64,000 bases of DNA from QHXQ01 sp036389395 (GCA_036389395.1 DASVPY010000066.1:16418-80417), one strand, 5' to 3'; numbered from the stretch's first letter, positions 17,236 through 29,040 are shown. The notes: generated by a model not told the origin, from the sequence alone. Program-made: numbers and translations.

Positions 17236-17360
17236 AGCCGTTAGCCGTTAGCGATTAGCCGTTAGCTTTCGCTGGCCGGCATCTATTCACACACGACGTA
17301 ACAGTCGGTGTAGCGAATCGCATTCAGCTAACAGCTAACGGCTAATCGCTAACAGCTTCT
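17233..17360. repeat. Inverted TTAGCCG-unit repeat
   Basis: Units of TTAGCCG/TTAGCGA occur in tandem at 17235-17267 and in reverse orientation (CTAACAGCTAACGGCTAATCGC) at about 17327-17352, forming a long hairpin directly upstream of trmL. Confidence 0.75.
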
Positions 17361-17361
17361 C

Positions 17362-17814
17362 ATGCGCGTCGCGTTGATCGAGCCGGAGATTCCGCCGAAC
17401 ACGGGCAACATCGCGCGCCTGTGCGCGGCGACGCGCACGCCGCTGCACATCGTCGGCGTGACCGGCTTCCGCCTGGACGCGCGCGCGGTGCGGCGTGCGG
17501 GCTTGGACTACTGGCCCCACGTCGTCTTGCACCGCCACCGCGACCTGGCCGAGTTCTACGCCGCGCTCGCGGGCGCGCGCTTCGTCTACCTGACGACGAA
17601 GGCGCGCCGCTCTTACGCCGACTGGCGCTACACCGCGCGCGACTGCCTCGTCTTCGGGCGCGAGACCGCCGGGCTGCCGGCGGAGTTGCTGCGCCGGCAC
17701 TGGCCCAACTGCGTCACCATCCCGATGCCGAACCCCAACGTCCGCAGCCTCAACCTCGCCACCTCGGTCGCCGTCGTCCTCTACGAAGCCCTGCGCCAGC
17801 TCGGCGCGTTTTAG
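17362..17814 (+). CDS. trmL: tRNA (cytidine(34)-2'-O)-methyltransferase
   Basis: A short SPOUT enzyme of 150 residues that methylates the wobble ribose of tRNA-Leu isoacceptors. The N-terminal strand VALIEPEIPPNTGNIARLCAAT, the middle FVYLTTKA and FGRETAGLPAELL, and the knot motif IPMPNPNVRSLNLATSVAVVLYEALRQ are all intact and diagnostic. It is the minimal catalytic domain with no RNA-binding extension, the normal state for TrmL. Starts with ATG immediately after the TTAGCCG repeat; the ribosome site is poor. Followed by a CACAGAG-type hairpin and then typA. Confidence 0.93.
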   Translation: MRVALIEPEIPPNTGNIARLCAATRTPLHIVGVTGFRLDARAVRRAGLDYWPHVVLHRHRDLAEFYAALAGARFVYLTTKARRSYADWRYTARDCLVFGRETAGLPAELLRRHWPNCVTIPMPNPNVRSLNLATSVAVVLYEALRQLGAF

Positions 17815-17830
17815 CGCCTAAATTCAGTCA

Positions 17831-17928
17831 ACCCTCCGTGCATCCTCTGTGTCTGCGGTGGTGAATCTACTCTGAGCGGCATTCACCACCGAGACGCAGA
17901 GGCCACAGAGGATGCACGGAGGATTAGT
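17831..17928. repeat. CACAGAG/CTCTGTG hairpin repeat
   Basis: CCTCCGTGCATCCTCTGTG at 17831-17849 and onward pairs with the mirror-image arm CACAGAGGATGCACGGAGG ending near 17923, across a loop containing GGTGGTGAATCT and CATTCACCACC, which also pair. It lies between trmL and typA. Confidence 0.85.
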
Positions 17929-18030
17929 CCCATCCCCGCCGCGGTCTGCGGAACGGCGGGGCGCGTGGTAAGATTGTCGTTTTCAAAGCCTGGATGGAAA
18001 TTGGGCGGTCTTAATCCGTAAGGTGGTGGC

Positions 18031-19848
<1,818 letters not shown>

Positions 19849-19873
19849 AGAGAGGCGGGGCGCGGCGGCCGCG

Positions 19874-20416
19874 ATGCAGAACGAACTTGACGTGCTCCGC
19901 GATCTGGCCCGCCGGTTCGCCGCGGGCGGGATCGACTACATGTTGACCGGCTCGCTGGCGTTGAGCTACTACGCCGCGCCGCGCATGACCCGCGACATTG
20001 ATGTCGTCGTGGCGCTGACGCCGCCGGACGCCGATAAGATCAGCGCGTTGTTCAGTCCTGACTATTATGTCGCGCGCGAAGCGGTCACGCGCGCCATCGC
20101 GCGCGAGTCCGTGTTCAACCTGATCGAGCAGGCGTCGGTCATCAAGGTGGACTGCATCGTGCGCAAGAGCAGCGCCTACCGCCGGCTGGAGTTCGAGCGA
20201 CGCAGCCTCGTCGCCATTCAGGATTTCGCGATCTGGATCGTGAGCAAGGAAGACTTGATCATCTCCAAACTTGAGTGGGCACGCGCGACGCGCTCGGAGC
20301 TACAGTTGCGGGACGTGAGAAACTTACTGGCGACGGGTTATGATGCCGACTACCTGAACGAGTGGACGCACGCGTTAGGCCTGTACGAACTGTGGCAGGA
20401 GTGTACGCATGAATGA
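19874..20416 (+). CDS. Nucleotidyltransferase-fold protein (AbiEii/DUF6036-like)
   Basis: 180 residues. The motif MLTGSLALSYYAAPRMTRDIDVVV carries the G-S...D-x-D signature of the polymerase-beta nucleotidyltransferase fold, and KVDCIVRKS supplies a further acidic strand. VSKEDLIISKLEWA and RDVRNLL are the conserved C-terminal helices of DUF6036/AbiEii-like proteins. It overlaps the following 74-residue gene by 8 bp, so the two make a pair. Such pairs may be toxin-antitoxin-like, but many are of unknown function; no HEPN or antitoxin motif is clear here. Confidence 0.75.
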   Translation: MQNELDVLRDLARRFAAGGIDYMLTGSLALSYYAAPRMTRDIDVVVALTPPDADKISALFSPDYYVAREAVTRAIARESVFNLIEQASVIKVDCIVRKSSAYRRLEFERRSLVAIQDFAIWIVSKEDLIISKLEWARATRSELQLRDVRNLLATGYDADYLNEWTHALGLYELWQECTHE

Positions 20417-20633
20417 CACCGCGCCGGAGGTGGCGGCGTTGATGCGCGAGTTGCTGCTGCGGCGCTCCGGCGCGGAGCGGCTGGTCATGGGCGCGCTGAT
20501 GTTCGACGCGGCGCGCGCGCTAGTCGTCGCCTCCCTGCCGCCGGACTTGCCGCCGGGCGAGTTCAAGCGCCGCCTGTTCGAGCGCATCTACGGGTTCCCG
20601 CTGCCGGAGGGGTTCGACGCGGGAGCCGTTTAA
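20409..20633 (+). CDS. Small partner of the nucleotidyltransferase (unknown)
   Basis: 74 residues, helical, with VAALMRELLLRRSGAERLVM, then ARALVVASLPPDLPPGEFKR and RLFERIYGF. The 8-bp overlap with the nucleotidyltransferase gene indicates coupled translation. The arrangement RSGAERLxMGxxMFDAAR...FKRRLFERIYG suggests a conserved small family that accompanies such nucleotidyltransferases; I do not recognise an activity. No DNA-binding motif or signal peptide is visible. Confidence 0.6.
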   Translation: MNDTAPEVAALMRELLLRRSGAERLVMGALMFDAARALVVASLPPDLPPGEFKRRLFERIYGFPLPEGFDAGAV

Positions 20634-20673
20634 GGCGCGCGCGGAAGTTGAAACGAGGGAACGGGGGAACGTT

Positions 20674-21261
20674 ATGGCACGGACACCTTCGACGATGGTG
20701 GCGCTGGGCACGGAAGCGCCGGCGTTCAACCTGCCGGACGTGACGACGGGGCGCGAGGTCTCGCTGGCGGACTTCGCCGGGCGCAAGGGTCTGCTCGTCA
20801 TGTTCATCAGCCGCCACTGCCCTTACGTGCAGCACGTGAAGGACGAGCTGGCGCAGTTGGGCCGCGATTTCGTGGAGCGCGGCTTAGGCATCGTCGCCGT
20901 CAGCGCGAACGACATCATCGGCTACCCGGACGACGCGCCCGAACGGCTGAAAGAGTTGGCCGACGAACTCGGCCTGAACTACCCGGTCTGCTTCGACGAG
21001 AGCCAGGAGACGGCCAAGGCCTACGAGGCGGCCTGCACGCCCGACTTCTTCCTGTTCGACGCGGCGCGGCGGCTCGTCTACCGCGGGCAGCTCGACGACA
21101 GCCGGCCCGGCAACGACAAGCCGGTGACGGGGCGCGACCTGCGCGCGGCCATCGAAGCCGTCCTGAACGACCGGCCCGTCAACCCGGAGCAGCGCGCCAG
21201 CCTCGGCTGCAACATCAAGTGGCGGCCCGGCAACGAGCCGCCCTACTACGGCGCGGGCTGA
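20674..21261 (+). CDS. Thioredoxin-fold AhpC/TSA-type protein
   Basis: 195 residues. APAFNLPDVTTGREVSLADFAGRKGLLVMFISRHCPYVQHV is the start of a redoxin domain; the single Cys in SRHCPYV stands where the redox-active Cys of this subfamily (HCPYVxH) lies. CTPDFFLFDAARRLVYRGQLDDSRPG is the cis-Pro region. The C-terminal SLGCNIKWRPGNEPPYY is conserved in this subfamily. Probably a cytosolic thiol oxidoreductase; the partner is unknown. No signal peptide. Confidence 0.85.
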   Translation: MARTPSTMVALGTEAPAFNLPDVTTGREVSLADFAGRKGLLVMFISRHCPYVQHVKDELAQLGRDFVERGLGIVAVSANDIIGYPDDAPERLKELADELGLNYPVCFDESQETAKAYEAACTPDFFLFDAARRLVYRGQLDDSRPGNDKPVTGRDLRAAIEAVLNDRPVNPEQRASLGCNIKWRPGNEPPYYGAG

Positions 21262-21283
21262 AGGCGCGCCTGAAAGTCTTTCC

Positions 21284-22810
21284 TCACTCACGCCAGGCCG
21301 GGAACAGCAAGTACCTGTGCCCGCGCGGGCCGGACGCGAGGCTCGCGCCGACGCGGTAGCCGCGCGCCGTCAAGAGTTGCGGCGGCGCGGGCGCGGCGGC
21401 CGGCCACGCGCCTTCGTCGTAGACGAGCCAGAAGTGTTCGTCGCCGAGCGCGGGCAAGTCGGCCGCGTCCGTGCGGACGAACTCGAAGCGTTCGTCGCCC
21501 GCCGCGCGCAGGTAGTAGTTCATCGGGTAGCGCGGGAAGTCGTCGAGCGCGTAGACGCGCACGCGACCGTCTCGGCTCGTCTCGGCCGCGCTCAACCCGC
21601 GCGCGAGCACGTCCCACGCGATGCGCGTGTCCGTGCGGCGCAACTCCTGGTAAGCGGACGCGCCGGCCCAGGCGCAGACCGCCAGCGTGAGCGCGAGGCG
21701 CAACAACGGCGGGCGCACGCGCGCGAGCGCGCACGCGACGAGCAGCAGGTACGGCACGGCCGAGACGATCAGGTAACGCGTGTGCCAGACGGACTGTGGC
21801 AACGCGCGACTGACCACGAACGCGCACGCCACCGGCAGCACAGAGAGCGCGAGCAGGAAGCCGAAGCCGAGGCGCGCGCCGCGCGTCGTCGCCGGGTTGC
21901 GATACACGTCCCACAGCGCCCGTAGGATGGCGAGACCGTAGAGGAATAGACCGAGCGTGGTCGAGCGCGGGAAGGCGAAGGGGCCGTCGAGGAGCGCGTA
22001 GTAGGCGGCGAGGCCGGCGGCGTCGGGGCAGTAGTGCCAGCCGAGTTGCGCGCCCAGCCCGACGGCGCGCGTGCCGAGCGCGCCGAGCACGACGAAGAAC
22101 CACGGGGCGAAGCCGAGTGCGACGAGCGCGACGAGCGCCGCGAACTGGCGCAGGCGCGCGCGCCGCCACAGGGCGACGAACAGCAGTTCCACGCCGACGA
22201 CGAGCCAGCCGTAGTATTGCGTGTAGACGAGCAGCAGGTGCGCGAGTGCGAGGAGCAAGAGATCAAGCCGACTCGGCGTGCGTCTATTCCACCAGCGCGC
22301 GAACAGCCAGAGGGCGCAGAGCGACGTGAGCAGCAGCAGGCTGTACATGCGCAGCTCGTGCGCGTAGGCGACGAGGTAGGCGTTGGCGGCGGCGAGGGCG
22401 AGCGCGACGTTCGTCTCTGCGGGGCGCAGGCGCAGCTCGCGGCCGAGCAGCAGCAGCGGCGCGAGGGCCGCGCAGGCCGTGAGCGCGGGGAACAGCTTCA
22501 GCCAGCTTAAGGTTTCGCCGCCCGCGAGCAGCCAGAGTTTCAAGAGCAGGTAGAAGAGCGGCGGGTGGACTGCGTCCGCGGCGACCGCCGCGAGGAGCGC
22601 GCGCCAGCCGAGCCGCGCCGTCTCAAGGCTGAACAACTCGTCGCGCCCCAGGTCGAACTGCGTCAGCCGCCACGGCCGCAAGGCCGCGTAAGCGGCCGCC
22701 AGCGCGCAGGTCAACACGTACGCGCGCGGCTCGTCCGCGCGCGGCTCATGAGAGCGCGGCTCATGCAGGCTGAGCGGCGTCGCCTGTGTCGTCGCCCGCG
22801 TCATCGTCAC
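21284..22810 (-). CDS. Polytopic glycosyltransferase, GT39/PMT-like
   Basis: 508 residues with about 9-11 membrane helices (YVLTCALAAAYAALRPW, LALAAANAYLVAYAHELRMY, LLLLALAHLLLVYTQYYGW and others). The first luminal loop has FDLGRDELFSLETARLG, matching the acidic catalytic loop of lipid-phosphate-sugar-dependent GT-C enzymes, and DAVHPPLFYLLLKLWL follows. It probably moves a sugar from a polyprenyl phosphate to an extracytoplasmic acceptor. The start is GTG at 22810, making GTGA with the stop of the small gene upstream. The N-terminus holds repeated HEPR/DEPR units from a short DNA repeat. Confidence 0.8.
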   Translation of the reverse strand: MTMTRATTQATPLSLHEPRSHEPRADEPRAYVLTCALAAAYAALRPWRLTQFDLGRDELFSLETARLGWRALLAAVAADAVHPPLFYLLLKLWLLAGGETLSWLKLFPALTACAALAPLLLLGRELRLRPAETNVALALAAANAYLVAYAHELRMYSLLLLTSLCALWLFARWWNRRTPSRLDLLLLALAHLLLVYTQYYGWLVVGVELLFVALWRRARLRQFAALVALVALGFAPWFFVVLGALGTRAVGLGAQLGWHYCPDAAGLAAYYALLDGPFAFPRSTTLGLFLYGLAILRALWDVYRNPATTRGARLGFGFLLALSVLPVACAFVVSRALPQSVWHTRYLIVSAVPYLLLVACALARVRPPLLRLALTLAVCAWAGASAYQELRRTDTRIAWDVLARGLSAAETSRDGRVRVYALDDFPRYPMNYYLRAAGDERFEFVRTDAADLPALGDEHFWLVYDEGAWPAAAPAPPQLLTARGYRVGASLASGPRGHRYLLFPAWRE

Positions 22811-22986
22811 CCGCGGCCGTCCGCGGCACCGTCATCCGCGTCTTCGTCCGCGTCGGCTTCATCCTGCGCCGGGTCGTAGAGTTCGTAGCCGGTGGCGTCG
22901 TCGTAGTAGTAGCCGGCGGGCGTCCGCTCGCCGCGCGCGGGCGCGTGCGGCGGCGGTTCTGTTGTATCATCGCGGCGCTGGCTCAT
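22807..22986 (-). CDS. 59-residue acidic protein coupled to the glycosyltransferase
   Basis: ATG at 22986 opens MSQRRDDTTEPPPHAPARGE, then a tyrosine-rich core AGYYYDDATGYELYDPAQDE and a tail rich in Asp, Glu and Ala. The stop codon overlaps the GTG start of the glycosyltransferase by 4 bp, which supports a real gene despite its size. The YYYDDATGYE(L/Y)YDP pattern reads like a conserved small motif; the charged tail is low complexity. No membrane helix. Function unknown; a regulator or chaperone of the coupled enzyme is only a guess. Confidence 0.65.
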   Translation of the reverse strand: MSQRRDDTTEPPPHAPARGERTPAGYYYDDATGYELYDPAQDEADADEDADDGAADGRG

Positions 22987-23100
22987 GAGCAGTGGTCGGT
23001 GGTCAGTAGGAGTTCAACGTTCAACGTTCAAGGTTCAAAGTTAACCGCGCCCTAAACCTTGAACTTTGAACCTTGAACTTTGAACTGTCTTCTCACTGAC
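22987..23100. repeat. GGTCAGTGGTC / TTCAAGGTTCAAAG hairpin repeat
   Basis: Left arm: CAGTGGTCGGTGGTCAGTAGG and TTCAACGTTCAACGTTCAAGG (22992-23041). Right arm: CCTTGAACTTTGAACCTTGAAC and CACTGACCACT (23057-23103). It sits between two divergently transcribed genes, so it is within a promoter region rather than a terminator region here. Confidence 0.8.
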
Positions 23101-23120
23101 CACTTTTACAACTGACGAAG

Positions 23121-25760
<2,640 letters not shown>

Positions 25761-25799
25761 ATGAGGTTAATGCCCGCACGACTGAGAGCTACTGGGGCA

Positions 25800-26318
25800 T
25801 TAGGCAGGTTTGGCAAGCCCGCTGGCGGCACTCTGCCCGCCGCGACTCTTGCCCCATTCAAGCACTTCGATGCGCACGCGCACTATACCCGCCCTGATGA
25901 AATCAAGCTCATGGGCGGCGGCGCGCGACAGGTCGATGATGAACCCTTCGGCTTGTTTCCCCGCCTTCGGGCCTCGGTCACTGATACGAACAATGACCTC
26001 GCGCCCGTTCTTTAGATTCGTCACGCGCACGAGCGTGCCGCGCGCGTAGGTTGGGTGTGCGGCGAACAACTCCTTGCTTTGGGGCACGCCGTAGAACGAG
26101 GCCAGACCCGTTTTCGTCGCGAGCGGTTTCACCGGCCCCCTCGCTGGCGGCTCCTCCGCCCGCGTCGCCGGCGCGTCCCACGTTTGTGACTCCAGCGACT
26201 TCGGGGCGCGACTCGATAGAGCGGTACCGACTGTTATCGCTGCTGCCGCTATGACCCCAAGGTGTAGGCCGTGCCAGACCTTCCCGTACACGCCCCCTAT
26301 GGTGGGACGCGGGCGCAC
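25800..26318 (-). CDS. RlpA-like double-psi beta-barrel protein
   Basis: A short hydrophobic segment (LHLGVIAAAAITVGTALS) is followed by a linker and the barrel domain: GLASFYGV, TLVRVTNLKNGREVIVRISDRGP, GFIIDLSRAAAHELDF and IVRVRIEVL. RlpA proteins bind or cut denuded peptidoglycan glycan strands. The usual TANGE stretch between GLASFYG and GTxVRVTN is replaced by PQSKELFAAHPTYARG, so lytic activity is doubtful. The start is uncertain: GTG 26318 is a conservative choice, while the frame is open to an ATG at 26477 that would overlap the preceding gene. Less GC-rich than neighbours. Confidence 0.7.
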   Translation of the reverse strand: MRPRPTIGGVYGKVWHGLHLGVIAAAAITVGTALSSRAPKSLESQTWDAPATRAEEPPARGPVKPLATKTGLASFYGVPQSKELFAAHPTYARGTLVRVTNLKNGREVIVRISDRGPKAGKQAEGFIIDLSRAAAHELDFIRAGIVRVRIEVLEWGKSRGGQSAASGLAKPA

Positions 26319-26413
26319 GATTTGGTTGCGATGAGCTTGTGAGATTGTGACGTTTAAGCAGAGGCGGGGCGGCCAAGTCGGAGTCGAAAGAGTGAGCGTC
26401 TTCGAAGTGCGCT

Positions 26414-27268
26414 TTAATGCAGCACGCGCAGATCGCGCTCGCCGACGATCTTCCACCCGCTCGGCGTTTTGACCCACCTCAACTCTTGCAGCACTTCGCC
26501 GCTGCGAGCCCCCGCCCCACCGGTAATGTTATACTGTTTCCGAAAGCGCATCGTGGCCGCGCGTCCGTCACTTGCGAACTTAATCTCCGGTTCGCTTGCA
26601 CTCATTTCGACCTGCCGGGCGCGCCCGAACACTCTAACCTTTTCTGCGCGCACGTCCTCCTGCGTCACGTTTCGCGTCAGGTAATAGGCTTGAATGTTCG
26701 TGCCGTAGAGCCGCATCTGACGCTCGATGTCGCGCGCGTTGGTCGCCGCCAGCCACTCTGTGAATGTCCGACGAATCGCCGCCTGTTCCGCGGACGGGTC
26801 GTCGGTTGCGCTCGCGTGCGTGCCGCGGGCGGTGGCTTCTTTCCGCGCGGATTCCGGCTCGACGCTGTTACCAACTGTGGGCTGTGCGGTTTCGCGCGGG
26901 GCGCGTGCGGGTGCAGGCAACTCTTGCTGCTCGCTAGCTTCCGAAGGGCGTTCTTCACGGCCAAGACTCTGACCCGGAGTTTGAGGAAGGCTTGACGCCA
27001 CCGGCTGCTGAGGCGTTGCGTGTGTCCGGCGATAGAGGAACAACGCGCCGGCACTCAAGAGGCCGCCAAGAATTACCGCCGCGACGTTCAGGAGCAGAAA
27101 TCGCACGAGCCGGCTGCGCCCGGTTTCGATTCGGGTGAGCGGCACTGCGGCACGCGCGTTTTCGACCGAACCGCGATTGAAGAGCGGCATCCCCGGCTTC
27201 AACTCAGGATGTTGCGCGACAGCCGACCCTCGGTCAGCGTCGCAACTATTTTGCTCCTTCAGTTCCAT
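26414..27268 (-). CDS. Membrane-anchored protein with NTF2/SnoaL-like C-terminal domain
   Basis: From the ATG at 27268 (MELKEQNSCDADRG): a cytosolic stretch of about 55 residues, one membrane helix (FLLLNVAAVILGGLLSAGALFLY), a Pro/Glu/Ser linker, then a cone-fold domain EQAAIRRTFTEWLAATNARDIERQMRLYG through WVKTPSGWKIVGERDL, which is the DUF4440/NTF2-like pattern. Probably a ligand-binding or docking domain outside the membrane. An ATG 31 codons upstream is possible but gives a Cys-rich atypical start. Likely transcribed with the RlpA-like gene. Confidence 0.7.
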   Translation of the reverse strand: MELKEQNSCDADRGSAVAQHPELKPGMPLFNRGSVENARAAVPLTRIETGRSRLVRFLLLNVAAVILGGLLSAGALFLYRRTHATPQQPVASSLPQTPGQSLGREERPSEASEQQELPAPARAPRETAQPTVGNSVEPESARKEATARGTHASATDDPSAEQAAIRRTFTEWLAATNARDIERQMRLYGTNIQAYYLTRNVTQEDVRAEKVRVFGRARQVEMSASEPEIKFASDGRAATMRFRKQYNITGGAGARSGEVLQELRWVKTPSGWKIVGERDLRVLH

Positions 27269-27855
27269 AACCGTTGAGACCCGGCATGTTTGTAAACAAG
27301 ACACCGGCGAGTCGTTTCTGCCTATAAAGCAAGCGCTGAGCCATGCGTACAAGCTGCACACGAATGGGGTTCGAGCTTGGCATCAGCTTGGCGTGTGGAC
27401 GAGCATTAGCACGGCGTACAGAACGTCTTCGACCAAGGCGGCACGAGTAGCACGCCCCCGCTACTCGACACCATCACGTTGGCGGGATCGCGGTCGTGGA
27501 CGTGGCGCGCGGCGAGAAAGACGAAGCCATAGCCGGATGTGTAACAATTACGGTTCCCGGCGGGCACGCCCCGTCGTGGGCGTGACGGTAACGCTAATGG
27601 CCGAGAATGGCACATGGACGCACGCATCCCGAAAGCTGTAGAAGCGAAAACAATTCCTCAAACTCTTCGTCGACAACCTCCACCCCGACGCCGGCCCGCC
27701 GCCCACCAGAGCGAGCCGTAACGCGCGCACGCGCCAGCAGCGAGTGCTGCGGAGACAACGCGACCATGAGGCGTGTGCCCTGACCGAGAGACAACGGACA
27801 AGCGAGGGCGGTCGGGATTACGCACTCGCGCGTTAAAAGCGGGCACTTCGCGCGT
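27269..27855. other. Gene-poor, decayed region
   Basis: No open frame here has the codon pattern of neighbouring genes. Short frames with plausible protein-like pieces occur, for instance DVARGEKDEAIAGCVTITVP on the plus strand near 27500-27560, but all are broken by stops. Part of it (27603-27705) is a recognisable peptidase remnant listed separately. GC is lower than in the flanks. Confidence 0.5.
27603..27705 (+). pseudogene. Remnant of an S9 peptidase C-terminus
   Basis: The plus strand reads ENGTWTHASRKL, a TAG, then KRKQFLKLFVDNLHPDAGPP. This lines up with the end of the intact S9 peptidase at 25.7 kb: EDHTFDRDTSWADEYKRILKLFSDVLHPD, with the TAG exactly where a Tyr codon (TAC) stands in the intact gene. 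No catalytic domain remains upstream. It is therefore the scar of a second, related peptidase gene. Confidence 0.55.
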
Positions 27856-27966
27856 TAGACCGCAGGCGTGCGGTAGAATCCGGCTCCAGGCGAGCTAGAC
27901 CGCAGCGGCGTTTGCCGGAAAATACCGCTGCGGTCTAACCTGTCGGAAGCTACTGCGGTCTAATTG
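27856..27966. repeat. Four TAGACCGCAG motifs, two direct and two inverted
   Basis: TAGACCGCAG occurs at 27858 and 27898 in plus orientation and as CTGCGGTCTA at about 27930 and 27954. 27898-27910 and 27927-27939 form a perfect 13-bp hairpin. The first motif is part of GTTAGAC (27856-27862) and the third ends in GTCTAAC (27935-27941); these fit the GTTRRRY and RYYYAAC core sites of integron attC ends. Confidence 0.7.
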
Positions 27967-28022
27967 TAGTTCGGCGTCTTCACTAAACAAGAGTGAAGCT
28001 CGAGAAACTCCCCGTTGGATAT
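27960..28022 (+). other. Weak attC-like site upstream of the cupin gene
   Basis: Left end GTCTAAT at 27960-27966 approximates RYYYAAC. The right end GTTGGAT at 28016-28022 fits GTTRRRY exactly. Between them, CTTCACT and AGTGAAG (near 27980 and 27995) form a 7-bp stem and AGTT/AACT pair outside it. The inner boxes are poor, so this is only a candidate. If real, the cupin cassette would start at 28017. Confidence 0.35.
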
Positions 28023-28029
28023 ATCCCTT

Positions 28030-28058
28030 TACATAACATCGACTTTTATGATATATCC
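28030..28058 (+). promoter_or_regulatory. Candidate promoter of the cupin gene
   Basis: TTTACA at 28030-28035, 17 bp, then ATATAT at 28053-28058. The 9-mer GATATATCC is repeated directly at 28020-28028 and 28052-28060, which could be an operator. Confidence 0.5.
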
Positions 28059-28120
28059 GCCGCCGTACTCAGAGAGCCTCATATGTCATGAAGCTCTAAC
28101 CCTCAAAAAGGAGCCTGTTT

Positions 28121-28621
28121 ATGAGCAAATTTAATCCAAATGAAGCGACGTTTGAAGATGGCGTGAAGCGTATTCAGGAGGCTTTGAAAGTTTCTGGTCT
28201 TAATGTTGGTAAGAAAATAGTAACCTCCCAAGACAAAGAAATGGTCAAAGTCGTTAACCTACTGGCTACTGATAATGTGCCTAAAGGATTCAAAAAATGG
28301 CAACTGCCGTTTGTTTTTGATCGGTCACAGTTATTCATTTCTGTTGGCAATCCAGATGTTAAAGTTGACGAGCACTCTCATGATGAAGGGGATGGTATTA
28401 GATTTATCATGAGCGGCTCAATTTATTATGGGAAGACAGAATTAAAAGCTGGTGATTGGATGTACATTCCTAAAGGAACGAAATATTCCTTCACTGTTGG
28501 CCCAGTTGGCACACTTATGTGTTATTGCTATGAGTGTTGTTGTGTGCCTAGAAGGCTTAACGAAAAGGGTTGGGTGATAAATCCTGATCCGTTTGCTTCT
28601 GCTCAAAAGAAACCCTCATAA
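28121..28621 (+). CDS. AT-rich cupin-domain protein, probable integron gene cassette
   Basis: 166 residues behind a clean AAAAAGGAG site. The cupin core is VDEHSHDEGDGIRFIMSGSIYYG, LKAGDWMYIPKGTKYSF: His-x-His, Glu/Asp and a second-motif region where the usual third His is replaced. MCYCYECCC near the C-terminus is a striking Cys cluster. Codon use is strongly AT-rich and unlike every other gene in the window, a sign of recent transfer. The stop is only 14 bp from an attC-like sequence. A one-gene unit, no partner on either side. Enzyme activity cannot be assigned. Confidence 0.85.
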   Translation: MSKFNPNEATFEDGVKRIQEALKVSGLNVGKKIVTSQDKEMVKVVNLLATDNVPKGFKKWQLPFVFDRSQLFISVGNPDVKVDEHSHDEGDGIRFIMSGSIYYGKTELKAGDWMYIPKGTKYSFTVGPVGTLMCYCYECCCVPRRLNEKGWVINPDPFASAQKKPS

Positions 28622-28634
28622 GCTTCAAATATTA

Positions 28635-28700
28635 ACCCAACAATTTTTTTCAAGGGCGACGTTGCCTGCGGCAGCTTCGCCCTTAACTTGATGCTCGGCT
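28635..28700 (+). other. attC-like recombination site after the cupin gene
   Basis: ACCCAAC (28635-28641) fits the RYYYAAC end. AATTTTTTTCAAGGGCGACG followed by GCGGCAGCTTCGCCCTTAAC closely resembles the classic aadA-type attC layout (AACAATTCGTTCAAGCCGAC ... GCGGCTTAAC). Stem 28651-28659 pairs with 28677-28684. The right GTTRRRY end is not intact: position 28694-28700 reads CTCGGCT. The T-run lies before, not after, the hairpin, so it is not a normal plus-strand terminator. Confidence 0.5.
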
Positions 28701-28764
28701 GCCTCTCTTACTAAGTACCAAGTCTCTCCTAGCTCCTCGCTTATTCTTAATTCTTTCACGCGCC

Positions 28765-28867
28765 GCCGAACAACTCATTCAACCGGAGCGCGAATTAGCG
28801 TGTCTATTATCGTCAACTTGGATGGATTCGCGGTCGTCTGCGCGCCCGGTTAATTCTGTCGTTACGT
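28765..28867 (+). other. Second attC-like recombination site
   Basis: GCCGAAC at 28765-28771, a 6-nt spacer, then TTCAACCGGAGCGCG (28778-28792). The right side is CGCGCCCGGTTAA (28841-28853), a 7-nt spacer and GTTACGT (28861-28867). The two inner arms pair except for single unpaired T and G positions, like the extrahelical bases of attC sites. GAACAACTCATTCAACCGGA strongly resembles known attC left ends. Outer boxes are near, not perfect, matches to RYYYAAC and GTTRRRY. Confidence 0.5.
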
Positions 28868-28914
28868 GCGGCGGCTGCGCGAGCGCGGCGTGATGACGTT
28901 CGACTGCCGCTGGC

Positions 28915-29040
28915 ATGGGTAAGGTGTCGCTGGCGGAGCTGGTGGAACGGCTGCGCTTCGCCTCTAAGGTCGAGGCGATGGAGCGGGCCGCTGACCGTTC
29001 GCTCGCGCGGTTTGGGGCGGTTGGCGGGATTCAGTTATGA
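28915..29040 (+). CDS. Possible 41-residue helical peptide
   Basis: MGKVSLAELVERLRFASKVE then AMERAADRSLARFGAVGGIQL, ending in a TGA that overlaps the ATG of the following membrane-protein gene (ATGA). There is no clear ribosome site. It begins just after the second attC-like site. Could be a real small gene, or the tail of a degraded one. Confidence 0.35.
   Translation: MGKVSLAELVERLRFASKVEAMERAADRSLARFGAVGGIQL

Noticed and set aside
28652..28684. Hairpin after the cupin gene read as an intrinsic terminator
   Set aside because: The T-run precedes the stem on the plus strand, and the layout fits attC better.
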